Assembly (NCBI GenBank): GCA_030426465.1
Contig: JAUHYK010000023.1
Coordinates: forward strand, 1-54,800
Origin: Alphaproteobacteria bacterium
GTDB lineage: Bacteria > Pseudomonadota > Alphaproteobacteria > Caulobacterales > Parvularculaceae
DNA: 54,800 bases
Reading direction: 5' to 3'
Below, in pieces: positions 16,708 to 25,620 of this stretch (positions are counted from its first letter, which is position 1; every line of letters begins with the position of its first letter). The notes under the pieces were generated by a model. It worked only from the letters and a program-made list of their open reading frames with translations. It ran no database searches and had not been told where the DNA came from. Position numbers and translations under genes: made by a program.

Positions 16708-19572
16708 TTACCTTTGGCGAGCACGCCGCTCACCGACAATTATAGTAAACAGGCCAGACGCCTGCGCAGCCAAATCCAGCAATTTTCGTTCCGCTTTTAC
16801 AATTGTATCTTCTCCGCATACGGACGCCATACGCGCAAGCAGCGCTTCTCCCGCCTTTTCCGGCGCAAAGACGCCGCCCACAGCGGCCCGGCTCGCCTGC
16901 AGGACCGCCTCAAAAACCCTTTGCGCCGACATTAAAGTTTCAGCGTCTTCCTGCGCCAATTCGCCTGTTTTCGCAAACCATTGCAAAGCATCCGCGACTC
17001 CGCGTGGGGGCCGTCCCTCACCCGAACAGCTGAGCGCCAGCACCTGGGAGATGAACGCAATATCTGTCAGTCCGCCAACAATATTCTTAACGTCCCACAC
17101 CCCGGCGGGACGTTTCGCCTGATCGAGACGCACCCGCATATCGGCGGCGTCGGCGCCAATCTCGCGGCGGTCACGCGGGCTCGCGATGATGGCGGCGATT
17201 TCATCATCGACAATGTTCGCGAGCGCCCCGTCGGGCCCGATCACCCGCGCCTTGACGAGCGACATCGCCTCCCATGTCCATGCTTCCTCGGCATAGTAGC
17301 GACGGAACGCGGCGAGGCTCACCGCCGCGGGTCCGGCCTTACCCGAAGGACGCAGCTGCATGTCGACTTCATAAAGCGCGCCCTCCTCCGTTGCAGCGGA
17401 AAGCGCCGTTACCGCGCGCCGCACCAGACGCGTGAAATACTCGACCGCGCCAAGAGACCGCGCGCCATCCGACTGCGCATCGCTTTTGGCGTCGTAAATG
17501 AACATCAGGTCAATGTCGGAAGTGGCCGTCATTTCTCCCGCGCCAAGACGGCCAAGACCGACGACCACGAAGCCCCCGCTAATAACCCCATGATGGGATT
17601 GCATTTCCTTGATCGCTGCATCGGTCAGCGCGCGGATCGACGCGTCAGCGATCGCCGTAAAGTGGCGCGAGGCCTCAGGCGCCGCGAGCATCCCCACCGC
17701 CAGTTGCGCCGTGATCTGGAATTTCTGCTCGCCGGCCCAGCGCCGGACAGCGTTCAGCGCGCCTTCATAATCGGGCGACGCCTCCACCGCCGCGCGGCAG
17801 GCGGGTTCATAGCTTTCGATTTCCGGCGGCGGTTCGGACCAGCGATTATCCAGCAAGCGCTCGACCAGATTAAGATGTTTCGAAAACTCCCGCCCAAGAT
17901 AGGGCGAAATTGTCATGATACGGATCAGCGTATCAAATATTTCCAGATTGTTCAGCAGGAGCGAGAAAACCTGAACGCCAGCCGGAAGCCGCGTCAGAAA
18001 ATCTTCAAAGGCGAAAAATGCGTCATCGGCGTCACTGGCCTTGGCAAGCGCCTCCAGCAATGGCGGCACCAGCTTGGTCAGCAACACGCGCGAGCGTTCA
18101 GTGCGTGTGGCGCGGAGCCCACCCTTGTGCCAGCGCATGATCGCGGCGCTGACCTCCGGCGCACGTTTGAAGCCGAGCTTCTCAAGGGTTTCCATGGTCG
18201 CCGGGTGTTGCTCCACCCCGGTGAAGACAAGCGGCCCAAGCCGCGATTCCGGCACATCCGTCGTTTCAAACAACCCGTCATAACGCTCGCCCACGCTTTC
18301 CAGCGTCGCCAGCATTCTGGCGCGGAACATGTCTGCGTTTTCCGCACCGGAAAAAACAGCAACGCGTGCAATATCTGCCGGCGCCGAAGGAATGCGATGG
18401 GTTTGTTCGTCATTCACCATCTGCAGGCGGTGCTCCACATGACGCAGATACAGATACGCTTCGCTCAAGGCGTCCCTGTCGGCGGCATCGATCGCGTCCG
18501 CCTGCGCCAATGCCGCCAGCGCATCGAGGGTCGCACGCTGGCGCAGGTTTTCATTCTTGCCGCCGAGAATAAGCTGTTGCGTCTGCGCGTAGAACTCAAT
18601 TTCGCGAATGCCGCCGCGTCCGAGTTTGACGTCATGGCCTTCAAAGGCGATCTCGCCGCCGCCCTTGGCGGTGTGCATCTGGCGTTTTACCGCATGCACA
18701 TCCTCTATCGCTGCATAGTCAAAATATTTGCGCCAGATGAAAGGCCGCAACGTTTTCAAAAACTCTTCGCCAATGGCAAGGTCGCCGGCCGCCGGGCGCG
18801 CCTTGATGAAGGCCATGCGCTCCCAGTTCTGGCCGAAGGTTTCGTAATAGGCTTCCGCCGCGCTCACCGTCACCGCGAGCGCCGTCACGCTCGGGTCTGG
18901 CCTCAAGCGCAGATCGGTGCGGAAAACATAGCCGTCCGCCGTCTGCCTCTGCATTAAGTTAATCACATCGCGCGTGATGGCGACGGCTTGTTTTTGTACA
19001 ATATGGCGCTCGCCAGCCTGTATGCGCTCCGGGTCGTAGAGGACAACGAGATCAATATCGCTCGAATAGTTGAGCTCAAAGGCGCCATGCTTTCCCATGG
19101 CGAGAATGACAAACCCTTGCGTCGTCTCCAAAGGCGAACGCGCAATCGCCGCGGCGAGCGCACCCTGCAACGCGGCGTCGGCAAATTCCGAGAGAGCGGT
19201 CGTCGCCTGCATCACCGGCCATGCGCCGCCAATATCGCTTAACGCAATCAGGAGCGCCGCCTCCTGTTTCAAAAGGCGCAGCGCCCGGATCTGCTCATCA
19301 ACGATATCCTGATCAGCGATGGCGCGAGCATCGTCATTGATGCGACGCATGGTTTCATCAGGCGATGCTGCAAACAGCGCAGGCAGATCGTCCTTACGCT
19401 TGAGCGCAAGGCGGCGGAGATAAGGCGAACAACCGGCTGTCCCTTTCAGGAGGGTTTGCGCAGCGTCGGTCAGTTCCTGAAAAACACCGCCAAGCTCGTC
19501 CACAAAATGCGCCGCCGCGTCCTGGTCATACGCGCCTGGCGCGCTGGCGATCATCTCCGCTAGGGTTTTCAT
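16708..19572 (-). CDS. glnE: Bifunctional glutamine synthetase adenylyltransferase/adenylyl-removing enzyme
   Basis: About 954 residues, the normal length for GlnE. Two nucleotidyltransferase domains are visible: the N-terminal one with ILAMGKHGAFELNYSSDIDLVVLYD and the C-terminal one with VVGLGRLGAGEMTATSDIDLMFIYD, each with the GxxG and DxD residues that hold Mg-ATP. Between them are the helical linker and PII-responsive region. RDVINLMQRQTADGYVFRTDLRLRPD and VDMQLRPSGKAGPAAVSL are also typical. It adjusts glutamine synthetase activity to nitrogen status. The ATG at 19572 is preferred; a TTG three codons upstream also lies in frame. It is the first gene of a four-gene run with the two flavoproteins and the GcvT-like protein. 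A perfect FNR-type box lies upstream. Confidence 0.96.
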   Translation of the reverse strand: MKTLAEMIASAPGAYDQDAAAHFVDELGGVFQELTDAAQTLLKGTAGCSPYLRRLALKRKDDLPALFAASPDETMRRINDDARAIADQDIVDEQIRALRLLKQEAALLIALSDIGGAWPVMQATTALSEFADAALQGALAAAIARSPLETTQGFVILAMGKHGAFELNYSSDIDLVVLYDPERIQAGERHIVQKQAVAITRDVINLMQRQTADGYVFRTDLRLRPDPSVTALAVTVSAAEAYYETFGQNWERMAFIKARPAAGDLAIGEEFLKTLRPFIWRKYFDYAAIEDVHAVKRQMHTAKGGGEIAFEGHDVKLGRGGIREIEFYAQTQQLILGGKNENLRQRATLDALAALAQADAIDAADRDALSEAYLYLRHVEHRLQMVNDEQTHRIPSAPADIARVAVFSGAENADMFRARMLATLESVGERYDGLFETTDVPESRLGPLVFTGVEQHPATMETLEKLGFKRAPEVSAAIMRWHKGGLRATRTERSRVLLTKLVPPLLEALAKASDADDAFFAFEDFLTRLPAGVQVFSLLLNNLEIFDTLIRIMTISPYLGREFSKHLNLVERLLDNRWSEPPPEIESYEPACRAAVEASPDYEGALNAVRRWAGEQKFQITAQLAVGMLAAPEASRHFTAIADASIRALTDAAIKEMQSHHGVISGGFVVVGLGRLGAGEMTATSDIDLMFIYDAKSDAQSDGARSLGAVEYFTRLVRRAVTALSAATEEGALYEVDMQLRPSGKAGPAAVSLAAFRRYYAEEAWTWEAMSLVKARVIGPDGALANIVDDEIAAIIASPRDRREIGADAADMRVRLDQAKRPAGVWDVKNIVGGLTDIAFISQVLALSCSGEGRPPRGVADALQWFAKTGELAQEDAETLMSAQRVFEAVLQASRAAVGGVFAPEKAGEALLARMASVCGEDTIVKAERKLLDLAAQASGLFTIIVGERRARQR

Positions 19573-19644
19573 GTCTCGCAAAATGCCATTGCCGGCTGGT
19601 GGAAAGCCAGTAAAAAGAAACGCGCCTCCACGCCGGACCTGTAA

Positions 19645-19658
19645 TTGATCTGAATCAA
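19645..19658. promoter_or_regulatory. Perfect FNR/FixK-type box upstream of glnE
   Basis: TTGATCTGAATCAA matches the FNR-family consensus TTGAT-N4-ATCAA in all ten fixed positions. It lies in the 93-bp gap between the stop of the HU gene and the glnE start, centred about 80 bp before the glnE ATG. This position suits activation of a promoter driving glnE and the three following genes. It would make the operon responsive to oxygen or another FNR/CRP-family signal. A chance match is possible but less likely in an intergenic spot. Confidence 0.6.
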
Positions 19659-19665
19659 GCGCCGT

Positions 19666-19950
19666 CTAACAACCGGCGGCGTCTTTCAGCGCCGAAGACG
19701 GGCGAAACCGCAAGGACTTCGACTCCTTGATGTCGATCTCTTCTCCGGTGCGCGGATTGCGGCCCTTGCGCGCGGACCGTCTTGAAATGGTGAAGGTGCC
19801 GAAGGTGCCAATCGTATATTTTCCGTCTTTCCTCGCCCGCTTCAGACCATTTTCGATCTCGCCAAAGACAAGCTCCACAACACGTTTCGCATCAGCGTTG
19901 CTGAGGCCGCCTGCTTCCGCGACATTGGCGATAAATTCGGTCTTACTCAT
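19666..19950 (-). CDS. hup: HU-family nucleoid DNA-binding protein
   Basis: A 94-residue histone-like protein. The N-terminal helices (MSKTEFIANVAEAGGLSNADAKRVVELVFGEIENGLK) and the beta-arm core (IGTFGTFTISRRSARKGRNPRTGEEIDIKESKSLRFRPSSALKDAA) match the HU/IHF fold, with GRNP at the arm where a conserved proline kinks DNA. The C-terminus ends AAGC instead of the common lysine-rich end. A strong ribosome site (AAAGGAG) precedes the ATG. It shapes and bends chromosomal DNA. It lies upstream of glnE on the same strand with a 93-bp gap that contains an FNR-like box, so glnE may have its own promoter. Confidence 0.95.
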   Translation of the reverse strand: MSKTEFIANVAEAGGLSNADAKRVVELVFGEIENGLKRARKDGKYTIGTFGTFTISRRSARKGRNPRTGEEIDIKESKSLRFRPSSALKDAAGC

Positions 19951-19982
19951 GTGACTCCTTTCGAGATTGGAAAATGCCGACG

Positions 19983-21407
19983 TTAATCCGCCGGGGCGAA
20001 GGTCATGACAATGCGCAGGCCGCAGCCTTCATCGTTTTTATGTTTTAACCCGTCCTGCAACTCAAGCGTCGCGCCATGCGCCCGGGCGATGGCCGACACC
20101 AGCGACAGGCCAAGGCCCGACCCCGGCGTTGAGCGGCTCTGTTCGAGGCGCACGAACCGTTCAAAGATGCGGTCGCGGCTTTCGGGCGCAACGCCCGGCC
20201 CGTCATCGGCGACGGAAAGAACGGCGCCGCCGTTTTTCGCCGGCCCAACCTTCAGTTCGATACGCGTGCCGCCTTCGGCGTATTTCAGAGCATTATCGAG
20301 AAAATTGGCGAGCGCCTGGCTGACCAGCTCGCGCGAGCCTTTCACGGGCGGCGTCGGCGCCGTAATGAAGATAAACTCAAAACCCGCATCCTGCGCCGCC
20401 GGCTCATAAAGCTCGGCCATTTCCTCGGCGATCGCGACAATATCGATGGGCGCCATCACCCCGGCGCCTTCGCCCGATTGAATCCGCGCGATGGAAAGAA
20501 GCGCATTGAACGTCGCCAGCACTTTTTCCGAATCGTCGATAGTGGCGCGCAAGGCTTCGTCTTTCGCCTTGTCGTCGCCTTCAAGCGCGTCATTGAGACG
20601 ATTGCGAATACGCGTCAGGGGCGAGCGCAGATCATGGGCGATATTATCGGAAACCTCTCGCATGCCGGCCATCAGCCGCTCGATCTGATCGAGCATGGAA
20701 TTGAGATTGGACCCGAGATCGTCAAGCTCATCGCCTGAACCAGTGGTCGGCACGCGCTGGCCAAGGTCGCCGCCGCGGATTGCGCGCGCAGTTTTGTTGA
20801 CCACTTCAACCCGCCCCAGAAGCGAGCGGGAAAAGACAAGACCGATCACCACGCCGAGCGCAATCGTCACCATCGCGGCGCGGGTGACGACGCTTTGCGA
20901 ACGCTCGCGCAGGAATTCACGGCTGGCGATGTCGCGCGCTACGACAACGAGATAGGATTGCTCGGCGTCGGCGGAGGCGCGGAACCGCATCATCTTGCCC
21001 CGCGCCTCGCGCTGCTGGATGCCGACTTCCCGGCCCGCCGCATCGACGAGCGGCTTTTCAAATTTGAAATTGAAAAAGTCGCCTTCCGCGGTCAGCGCCT
21101 CCGGCGGCAGCGCCGTCAGATTGCCCGCCAGCACAGCGCCCGACGGCGCCCCGATCAGCATATAAATCGCATCATCGGACCAGGCCGTGCGCTGGCGGAT
21201 GACGCGGGTGAGCATGCCTGAACCGCTGGTGGAAAACAGATCGGCGAGAACGCTGATCTCGCTGTCGATGACATTATCGGTTTGCTTGGCCGCCTCGCCG
21301 AAAGTGGCGCTGTAGAGATAGGCGCCAAGCAGGGCCACCGCGCCCGCAAAAAGCACGACATAGATCAGCGTAAAGCGAAACGATGTCGTGCGAAGAATGC
21401 GGAGCAT
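19983..21407 (-). CDS. Sensor histidine kinase of an OmpR-type two-component pair
   Basis: A 474-residue membrane kinase. Order: first membrane helix (about 10-32), periplasmic loop of about 140 residues, second helix (about 173-195), HAMP (RSLLGRVEVVNKTARAIRGGDLGQRVP), HisKA with the phospho-acceptor in SDNIAHDLRSPLTRIRNRL, N-box (NFLDNALKYAEGG), G1 (ADDGPGV) and G2 (GSGLGLSLV). It phosphorylates the regulator encoded 7 bp upstream. The degP gene in front of the pair suggests an envelope-stress role like CpxAR or its relatives, but the signal is unknown. Confidence 0.92.
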   Translation of the reverse strand: MLRILRTTSFRFTLIYVVLFAGAVALLGAYLYSATFGEAAKQTDNVIDSEISVLADLFSTSGSGMLTRVIRQRTAWSDDAIYMLIGAPSGAVLAGNLTALPPEALTAEGDFFNFKFEKPLVDAAGREVGIQQREARGKMMRFRASADAEQSYLVVVARDIASREFLRERSQSVVTRAAMVTIALGVVIGLVFSRSLLGRVEVVNKTARAIRGGDLGQRVPTTGSGDELDDLGSNLNSMLDQIERLMAGMREVSDNIAHDLRSPLTRIRNRLNDALEGDDKAKDEALRATIDDSEKVLATFNALLSIARIQSGEGAGVMAPIDIVAIAEEMAELYEPAAQDAGFEFIFITAPTPPVKGSRELVSQALANFLDNALKYAEGGTRIELKVGPAKNGGAVLSVADDGPGVAPESRDRIFERFVRLEQSRSTPGSGLGLSLVSAIARAHGATLELQDGLKHKNDEGCGLRIVMTFAPAD

Positions 21408-21414
21408 GAAAGTC

Positions 21415-22098
21415 CTAGTCTGTATCCGACAGTCGGTATCCCGCGCCGCGGATCGTTTTCAGCAGCGGTTTATCGAAGTCCTTATCGATCTTCGCCCGCA
21501 AACGCGAGATATGAACATCGATAACATTGGTCTGCGGATCGAAATGATATTCCCAGACATTCTCCAAAAGCATGGTGCGCGTCACCACCTGACCGGCATG
21601 GCGCATCAGATATTCCAGCAGCCTGAATTCGCGCGGCTGAAGGTCGATTTTGCGTTCGGCGCGGCGCACAGTCCGGGTCAGAACATCCAGCTCAAGATCG
21701 CCAACCTTGAAGCGGGTCGTCACTTCCGTAGGCCCTGACGACCGGCGGCGCCCAAGCGCCTCTATCCGCGCCAGGAGTTCAGAGAAGGCGTAGGGCTTTA
21801 CGAGATAATCGTCGCCGCCGGCTTTCAGGCCGGACACGCGGTCATCGACTTCTCCGAGGGCGGACAGAAACAATGCCGGCGTTTGATCGCCGTCGCCGCG
21901 CCGGTTCGACAGCAGGGAAAGCCCGTCCATTTTCGGCAGCATCCGGTCGATGACATATGCATCGTAACCGCCGGACGTCGCCATATTGAGACCGCTTTCG
22001 CCGTCCAGGGCGTGGTCAACCACATGCCCCGCTTCGCGCAGGCCTTTTGCGACATACGCCGCCGCCTCCGCATCGTCTTCAACCAGTAGAATTCGCAT
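21415..22098 (-). CDS. OmpR-family response regulator
   Basis: A 227-residue regulator. The receiver domain has the acidic pair at 8-9 (LVEDD), the phospho-acceptor Asp51 (VIDRMLPKMDG), Thr/Ser near SALGEVDD, and Lys in LVKPYAFSELLARI. The C-terminal winged-helix DNA-binding domain (about 130-225) has FKVGDLELDVLTRTVRRAERKIDLQPREFRLLEYLMRHAGQVVTRTMLLENVWEYHFDPQTNVIDVHISRLRAKI. It probably activates or represses envelope-related genes. The kinase gene follows after 7 bp. The degP gene lies 87 bp upstream and is separated by a terminator-like hairpin, so the pair may have its own promoter. Confidence 0.93.
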   Translation of the reverse strand: MRILLVEDDAEAAAYVAKGLREAGHVVDHALDGESGLNMATSGGYDAYVIDRMLPKMDGLSLLSNRRGDGDQTPALFLSALGEVDDRVSGLKAGGDDYLVKPYAFSELLARIEALGRRRSSGPTEVTTRFKVGDLELDVLTRTVRRAERKIDLQPREFRLLEYLMRHAGQVVTRTMLLENVWEYHFDPQTNVIDVHISRLRAKIDKDFDKPLLKTIRGAGYRLSDTD

Positions 22099-22129
22099 GT
22101 GGCCACCTTAGCCTGATTTCATTTGATAC

Positions 22130-22166
22130 AAAACGGCGGCGCCGCCGAGCATTCGGAGCGCCGCCG
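22130..22166 (-). terminator. Rho-independent terminator after degP
   Basis: Read on the minus strand, CGGCGGCGC and GCGCCGCCG form a perfect 9-bp GC stem with a 15-nt loop, followed by TTTTG. It lies 20 bp after the degP stop and before the response-regulator start. It probably limits read-through from degP into the two-component genes. Confidence 0.65.
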
Positions 22167-22185
22167 GAACATCAATGGTCCGCCG

Positions 22186-23739
22186 CTAGTCGTCCAGCGA
22201 GAGCGCGCCGAACTGGCGGTTGGTGCCAAGCTGCATCCGCAAGAGCACCGCATCCTTGCCGTCTTTCTTGGCGTTCGAAATCTTCGAGCGCAGATCGTCG
22301 CCGGAAGTCACCTCCTGGCCGTCAAGCTGGAGAATGACAACGCCCGGCTGGAGGCCTGCGTCTTCCGCCGGACTGCCGGGGCGAACCGCGGTCACGACCA
22401 CGCCGTCCACACTGTCGGGCACGCGGAATTGCTGGCGCAACACATTGTTGAGTTCGGCGACCCGGAGCCCGACATCCGCCGCAAGGCTGTCATTGTCATT
22501 GGACGGAACATCATTGGAAGCGACAGTGCTGTCCTCATCACGCTGGCCAAGCGTCACCTTGATGTTGCGGATCTTGCCGTTGCGCTGAATTTTAAGATCG
22601 ACCTTCTCGCCCGGCGAATAGGACGCCACCCGGCGCGAAAGCTCGTTCGCGCTGCCGACATCATCGTCGGCGATGCCGAGAATAACATCGCCATCTTCAA
22701 GGCCGGCTTTTTGCGCCGGTGTGCCGTCAATGACATCGGCGACAAGGACGCCGCCTTTTTTGTCGAGGCCAATAGCGGCGGCAAGCTCGGTCGTGACTTC
22801 CTGCAACTGAATGCCGAGCCAGCCGCGCGTGACCGACCCATTGGCGATCAATTGCGCCACGGTTTCCTTGGCGACACGCGCCGGAATCGCAAAGCCAATG
22901 CCGACACTGCCGCCATTGGGCGAGAAGATCGCCGTGTTGACGCCAACAACACGGCCTTTCAGATCAAAGGTCGGGCCGCCAGAATTGCCGCGATTGATCG
23001 GCGCGTCGATCTGGATGAAATCGAGATACTGGTTCTCGCGATTCTGCCCGCCAATGGCGGAGACTATGCCACTCGTCACGGTGCCGCCGAGACCGAACGG
23101 GTTGCCGACAGCAACGACCCAATCGCCAACACGCAAATTCACGTCATCGGCGAACTCCACATGGGGCTGGCCCGATTGCGGCTTGATTTTGAGAACGGCG
23201 AGATCAGTCAGTGGATCAGTGCCGACAACTTCCGCGTCCACTTCATCACCATTGGCGAGGCGCACCTGAACCTTGTCGGCGTCCTCAACCACATGATTGT
23301 TGGTGACGACATGGCCGTCATTGTCGATGAAAAAGCCCGATCCTTGCGCTTCCATGCGGCGCACACCGCCGTCGAAATCCTCCGGGGCGCCATTGTCGTC
23401 GGGGGTGCCGAAACGGAAATTGAAAAACTCTTCAAGTCCTTCCGGCATATTGCGGCGCATATCCACTTCACGCTCGACCAGAACACTCACCACAGCAGGA
23501 CTGACCCGCTCCACAAGATCGGCAAAAGAGAGCGTGCCGTCAGCGGCCAGCGGCGGCGCCATCAGACGCGGCGCCTGCGCGTCTGCTGTAGAAAAGCCGA
23601 GGCTTGCGGCCGTCAGCGCGGTTGCGGCGACGCCAGCAGCGAGAATACCTGCGCGGCGAAGTTTTGATTTTCGAAAATACTGTGTCGTCAACGTCATCAT
23701 CCTTCTATGCCTTTTCAACGGAAGCGCGCCCCGCTTCAT
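22186..23739 (-). CDS. degP: DegP/HtrA (Do-family) periplasmic serine protease
   Basis: A 517-residue protease-chaperone. A signal segment lies at about 28-54 (GILAAGVAATALTAASL, then ADA). The catalytic triad is His149 (TNNHVV), Asp179 (LTDLAVL) and Ser253 (NRGNSGGP). Two PDZ domains follow (about 290-390 and 420-510; GWLGIQLQEV and GVVVTAVRPGSPAEDAGLQPG). It degrades or refolds misfolded envelope proteins. The start is uncertain: the ATG at 23739 gives a long N-terminus without an obvious ribosome site, and an ATG pair at 23697-23700 lies next to GAAGGA. The two-component pair downstream, and the role of degP elsewhere, suggest common envelope-stress control. Confidence 0.94.
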   Translation of the reverse strand: MKRGALPLKRHRRMMTLTTQYFRKSKLRRAGILAAGVAATALTAASLGFSTADAQAPRLMAPPLAADGTLSFADLVERVSPAVVSVLVEREVDMRRNMPEGLEEFFNFRFGTPDDNGAPEDFDGGVRRMEAQGSGFFIDNDGHVVTNNHVVEDADKVQVRLANGDEVDAEVVGTDPLTDLAVLKIKPQSGQPHVEFADDVNLRVGDWVVAVGNPFGLGGTVTSGIVSAIGGQNRENQYLDFIQIDAPINRGNSGGPTFDLKGRVVGVNTAIFSPNGGSVGIGFAIPARVAKETVAQLIANGSVTRGWLGIQLQEVTTELAAAIGLDKKGGVLVADVIDGTPAQKAGLEDGDVILGIADDDVGSANELSRRVASYSPGEKVDLKIQRNGKIRNIKVTLGQRDEDSTVASNDVPSNDNDSLAADVGLRVAELNNVLRQQFRVPDSVDGVVVTAVRPGSPAEDAGLQPGVVILQLDGQEVTSGDDLRSKISNAKKDGKDAVLLRMQLGTNRQFGALSLDD

Positions 23740-23813
23740 TTGACCATAATGTAATTAATGATGACGCGGGCGCGGCGAAAGCGCTCCCCCGACATTAAAA
23801 ATTGTTAAAAATA

Positions 23814-25013
23814 TCAAGCGATTCGGGAATTTACGGTCACACCGTCGGTCAGCATCCGGTGAACCGGGCATTTATCCGCGATTTCGAGCAGCCGGGCGCG
23901 CTGGGCCTCGTCGAGGTCGCCTTCCAGCGCCACCTCCTTTTCGAGCACCTTGGGCGCATGGGAATCCCCGGACGGACCCCGGCGGATGCGAATCTCCACG
24001 GATTTGACGTCCCATTTCTTGCGCCGGGCATACATCTTGATGGTCATGACCCCGCAGGCCGCGAGCGCCCCCTCGACCGTGCGGGTCGGATTGGGGCCAA
24101 GATCATGGCCGCCATCGGCGGCGCTGGCGTCGATCATCATGGGGTGGCCGTCAATGGAAAGCTCAACGGCGAGCGGCTCGCCCTCCACCGTGCGCGCGAG
24201 CGCGCCGCCGGTGAATTGAGGCGCTGGCTTTGTTTCCAGCGCATGGGGCGCGGCGCCGATATAACGGCCCGCCCAGGCGGCGAGCACCGAGGCTGCGTAA
24301 CGGGCGTCGGCCGGGTCAGACAACAAATGATCGGCGCTGTCGAGGCTGACGAAACTTTTGGGATGTTTTGCAGCGACGAAGATTTTTGTGGCGTTGTCGA
24401 CCCCGACAGTCTGGTCGAAAGGCGCATGCATGATGAGAAGCGGTTTCTTCAGAGTCGCAGCGCAGGCGAGCACATCCTGTTTTTCAAGATCGTCGAGAAA
24501 CTGTTTCTTGATGGTGAAAGGGCGCCCCGCAAGGGAGACCGTCGCCATCCCCTTCTCTTCTATTTCGTCGCGATGCTCGGCGATTTGCATGGCGACATGA
24601 TCGGCTTCAGCCGGGGCGGCGATGGTGGCGACGCCCTTCACCTCCGGTATGCGTGTCGCCGCGACGATCGCCGCCGCCCCGCCAAGGGAGTGACCAATAA
24701 TGATCGACGGCGCCTCATAGGTCTCGCGCAGAAAATCAGCGGCGGCGACAAGGTCGTCGACGTTGGAAGAGAAATTGGTGTTGGCGAATTCCCCTTCCGA
24801 GGCGCCAAGGCCGGTGAAGTCGAACCGCATCACGGCAAAGCCTTCGGCGCGCAATGCCCGCGCAATTTCGCGGGCCGCCTTGATATCTTTGGAACAAGAA
24901 AAACAATGCGCAAAAAGCGCATAGGCCCGCGGCTTCGCAGGAAGGTCGAGCGCCGCCGCGAGCGCCTCGCCGCTTGCGCCCTTGAATTCTGTTTTCGTGG
25001 TTTCGCCGGTCAT
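23814..25013 (-). CDS. Alpha/beta-hydrolase fused to an OsmC-like domain
   Basis: A 399-residue fusion. Residues 1-250 are an alpha/beta hydrolase with the nucleophile elbow GHSLGG (Ser109), an acid in MHAPFDQTVG and the histidine in SADHLLSD. From about 255 to the end there is an OsmC/Ohr-like peroxidase domain with the two expected cysteines, one in AACGVMTIKM and one in DKCPVHRML. The family reduces organic hydroperoxides, so the fusion could first hydrolyse an ester or lipid and then reduce a peroxide, but this is inference. Fused proteins of this kind are known in several proteobacteria. The gene is not tightly coupled to neighbours: degP lies 75 bp downstream on the same strand. Confidence 0.88.
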   Translation of the reverse strand: MTGETTKTEFKGASGEALAAALDLPAKPRAYALFAHCFSCSKDIKAAREIARALRAEGFAVMRFDFTGLGASEGEFANTNFSSNVDDLVAAADFLRETYEAPSIIIGHSLGGAAAIVAATRIPEVKGVATIAAPAEADHVAMQIAEHRDEIEEKGMATVSLAGRPFTIKKQFLDDLEKQDVLACAATLKKPLLIMHAPFDQTVGVDNATKIFVAAKHPKSFVSLDSADHLLSDPADARYAASVLAAWAGRYIGAAPHALETKPAPQFTGGALARTVEGEPLAVELSIDGHPMMIDASAADGGHDLGPNPTRTVEGALAACGVMTIKMYARRKKWDVKSVEIRIRRGPSGDSHAPKVLEKEVALEGDLDEAQRARLLEIADKCPVHRMLTDGVTVNSRIA

Positions 25014-25080
25014 ATCTTTCTCGCAAACATCACTACATTTTCAGTCTAGTAGACATGGAACAATACGGAGATGCCCCACC

Positions 25081-25575
25081 CTAATCCTTGTTGTTGTCGT
25101 CTTGCGTCTTTAGTCTCTCAAAAAATTTTTCAGGATTTTCAACGAACTTGAAGCTGCTAGAGCGCTGCATACGAGTAAGCAACTTTGAATAAGAAGGAGA
25201 AATCACATATCTCTCTTGAGTAATAAAAACTCCGTCAAATTCGCCAGCCAGATCAACTATCTTTATTATAAAGGAATGGTTTGGCGTACGCATATCAAAA
25301 CGCACGCTCCAACTTTCCGGCACGTTGCCATGACAAAAGACATCTACTCTATCTCCTTCCTCGTCTCCCCAACCTTTAAGGTCTAAACTCCAAGTTTTAC
25401 GCGCATTTAGAAACTGGGATAATTTTTCTGCTAGACCATCAAGTGTTCCATGCTCACTCCAGTTATGATCTTCGTTCAAATATTCGGACTCAGACACGGC
25501 AAGTGGAATATTGCCTGTCGTCTTTGCCAGGGCAGTTCTTGGCACAATGCGAACATCAAATTGCCATAGCGCCAT
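25081..25575 (-). CDS. Small protein of unknown function, low GC
   Basis: A 164-residue soluble protein with no signal peptide or membrane helix. The start is the ATG at 25575, with GAGG 6 bp before it; an upstream TTG would add seven residues. The content is acidic and Trp-rich at the front (LWQFDVRIVPR, HNWSEHG, TWSLDLKGWGD). I do not recognise a family. Base use is markedly AT-rich compared with both neighbours. The gene follows the 472-residue unknown gene after a 45-bp gap on the same strand, so it may be co-transcribed. With its compact size and odd composition it looks like an accessory gene, for example an immunity protein, but nothing in the sequence proves that. Confidence 0.6.
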   Translation of the reverse strand: MALWQFDVRIVPRTALAKTTGNIPLAVSESEYLNEDHNWSEHGTLDGLAEKLSQFLNARKTWSLDLKGWGDEEGDRVDVFCHGNVPESWSVRFDMRTPNHSFIIKIVDLAGEFDGVFITQERYVISPSYSKLLTRMQRSSSFKFVENPEKFFERLKTQDDNNKD

Positions 25576-25620
25576 GAAGACCTCAGAAAATGCCAAAATT
25601 TCGCAAAAAGAAACTTAGCT

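Noticed and set aside
16981-18957. 658-codon open frame on the plus strand opposite glnE
   Set aside because: It is fully antisense to a clear glnE gene, is rich in Arg, His and Gln with no known motif, and arises from the GC-rich codon pattern.
22123-23667. 514-codon open frame on the plus strand opposite degP
   Set aside because: It is antisense to an intact DegP with all catalytic residues and has no ribosome site or domain.
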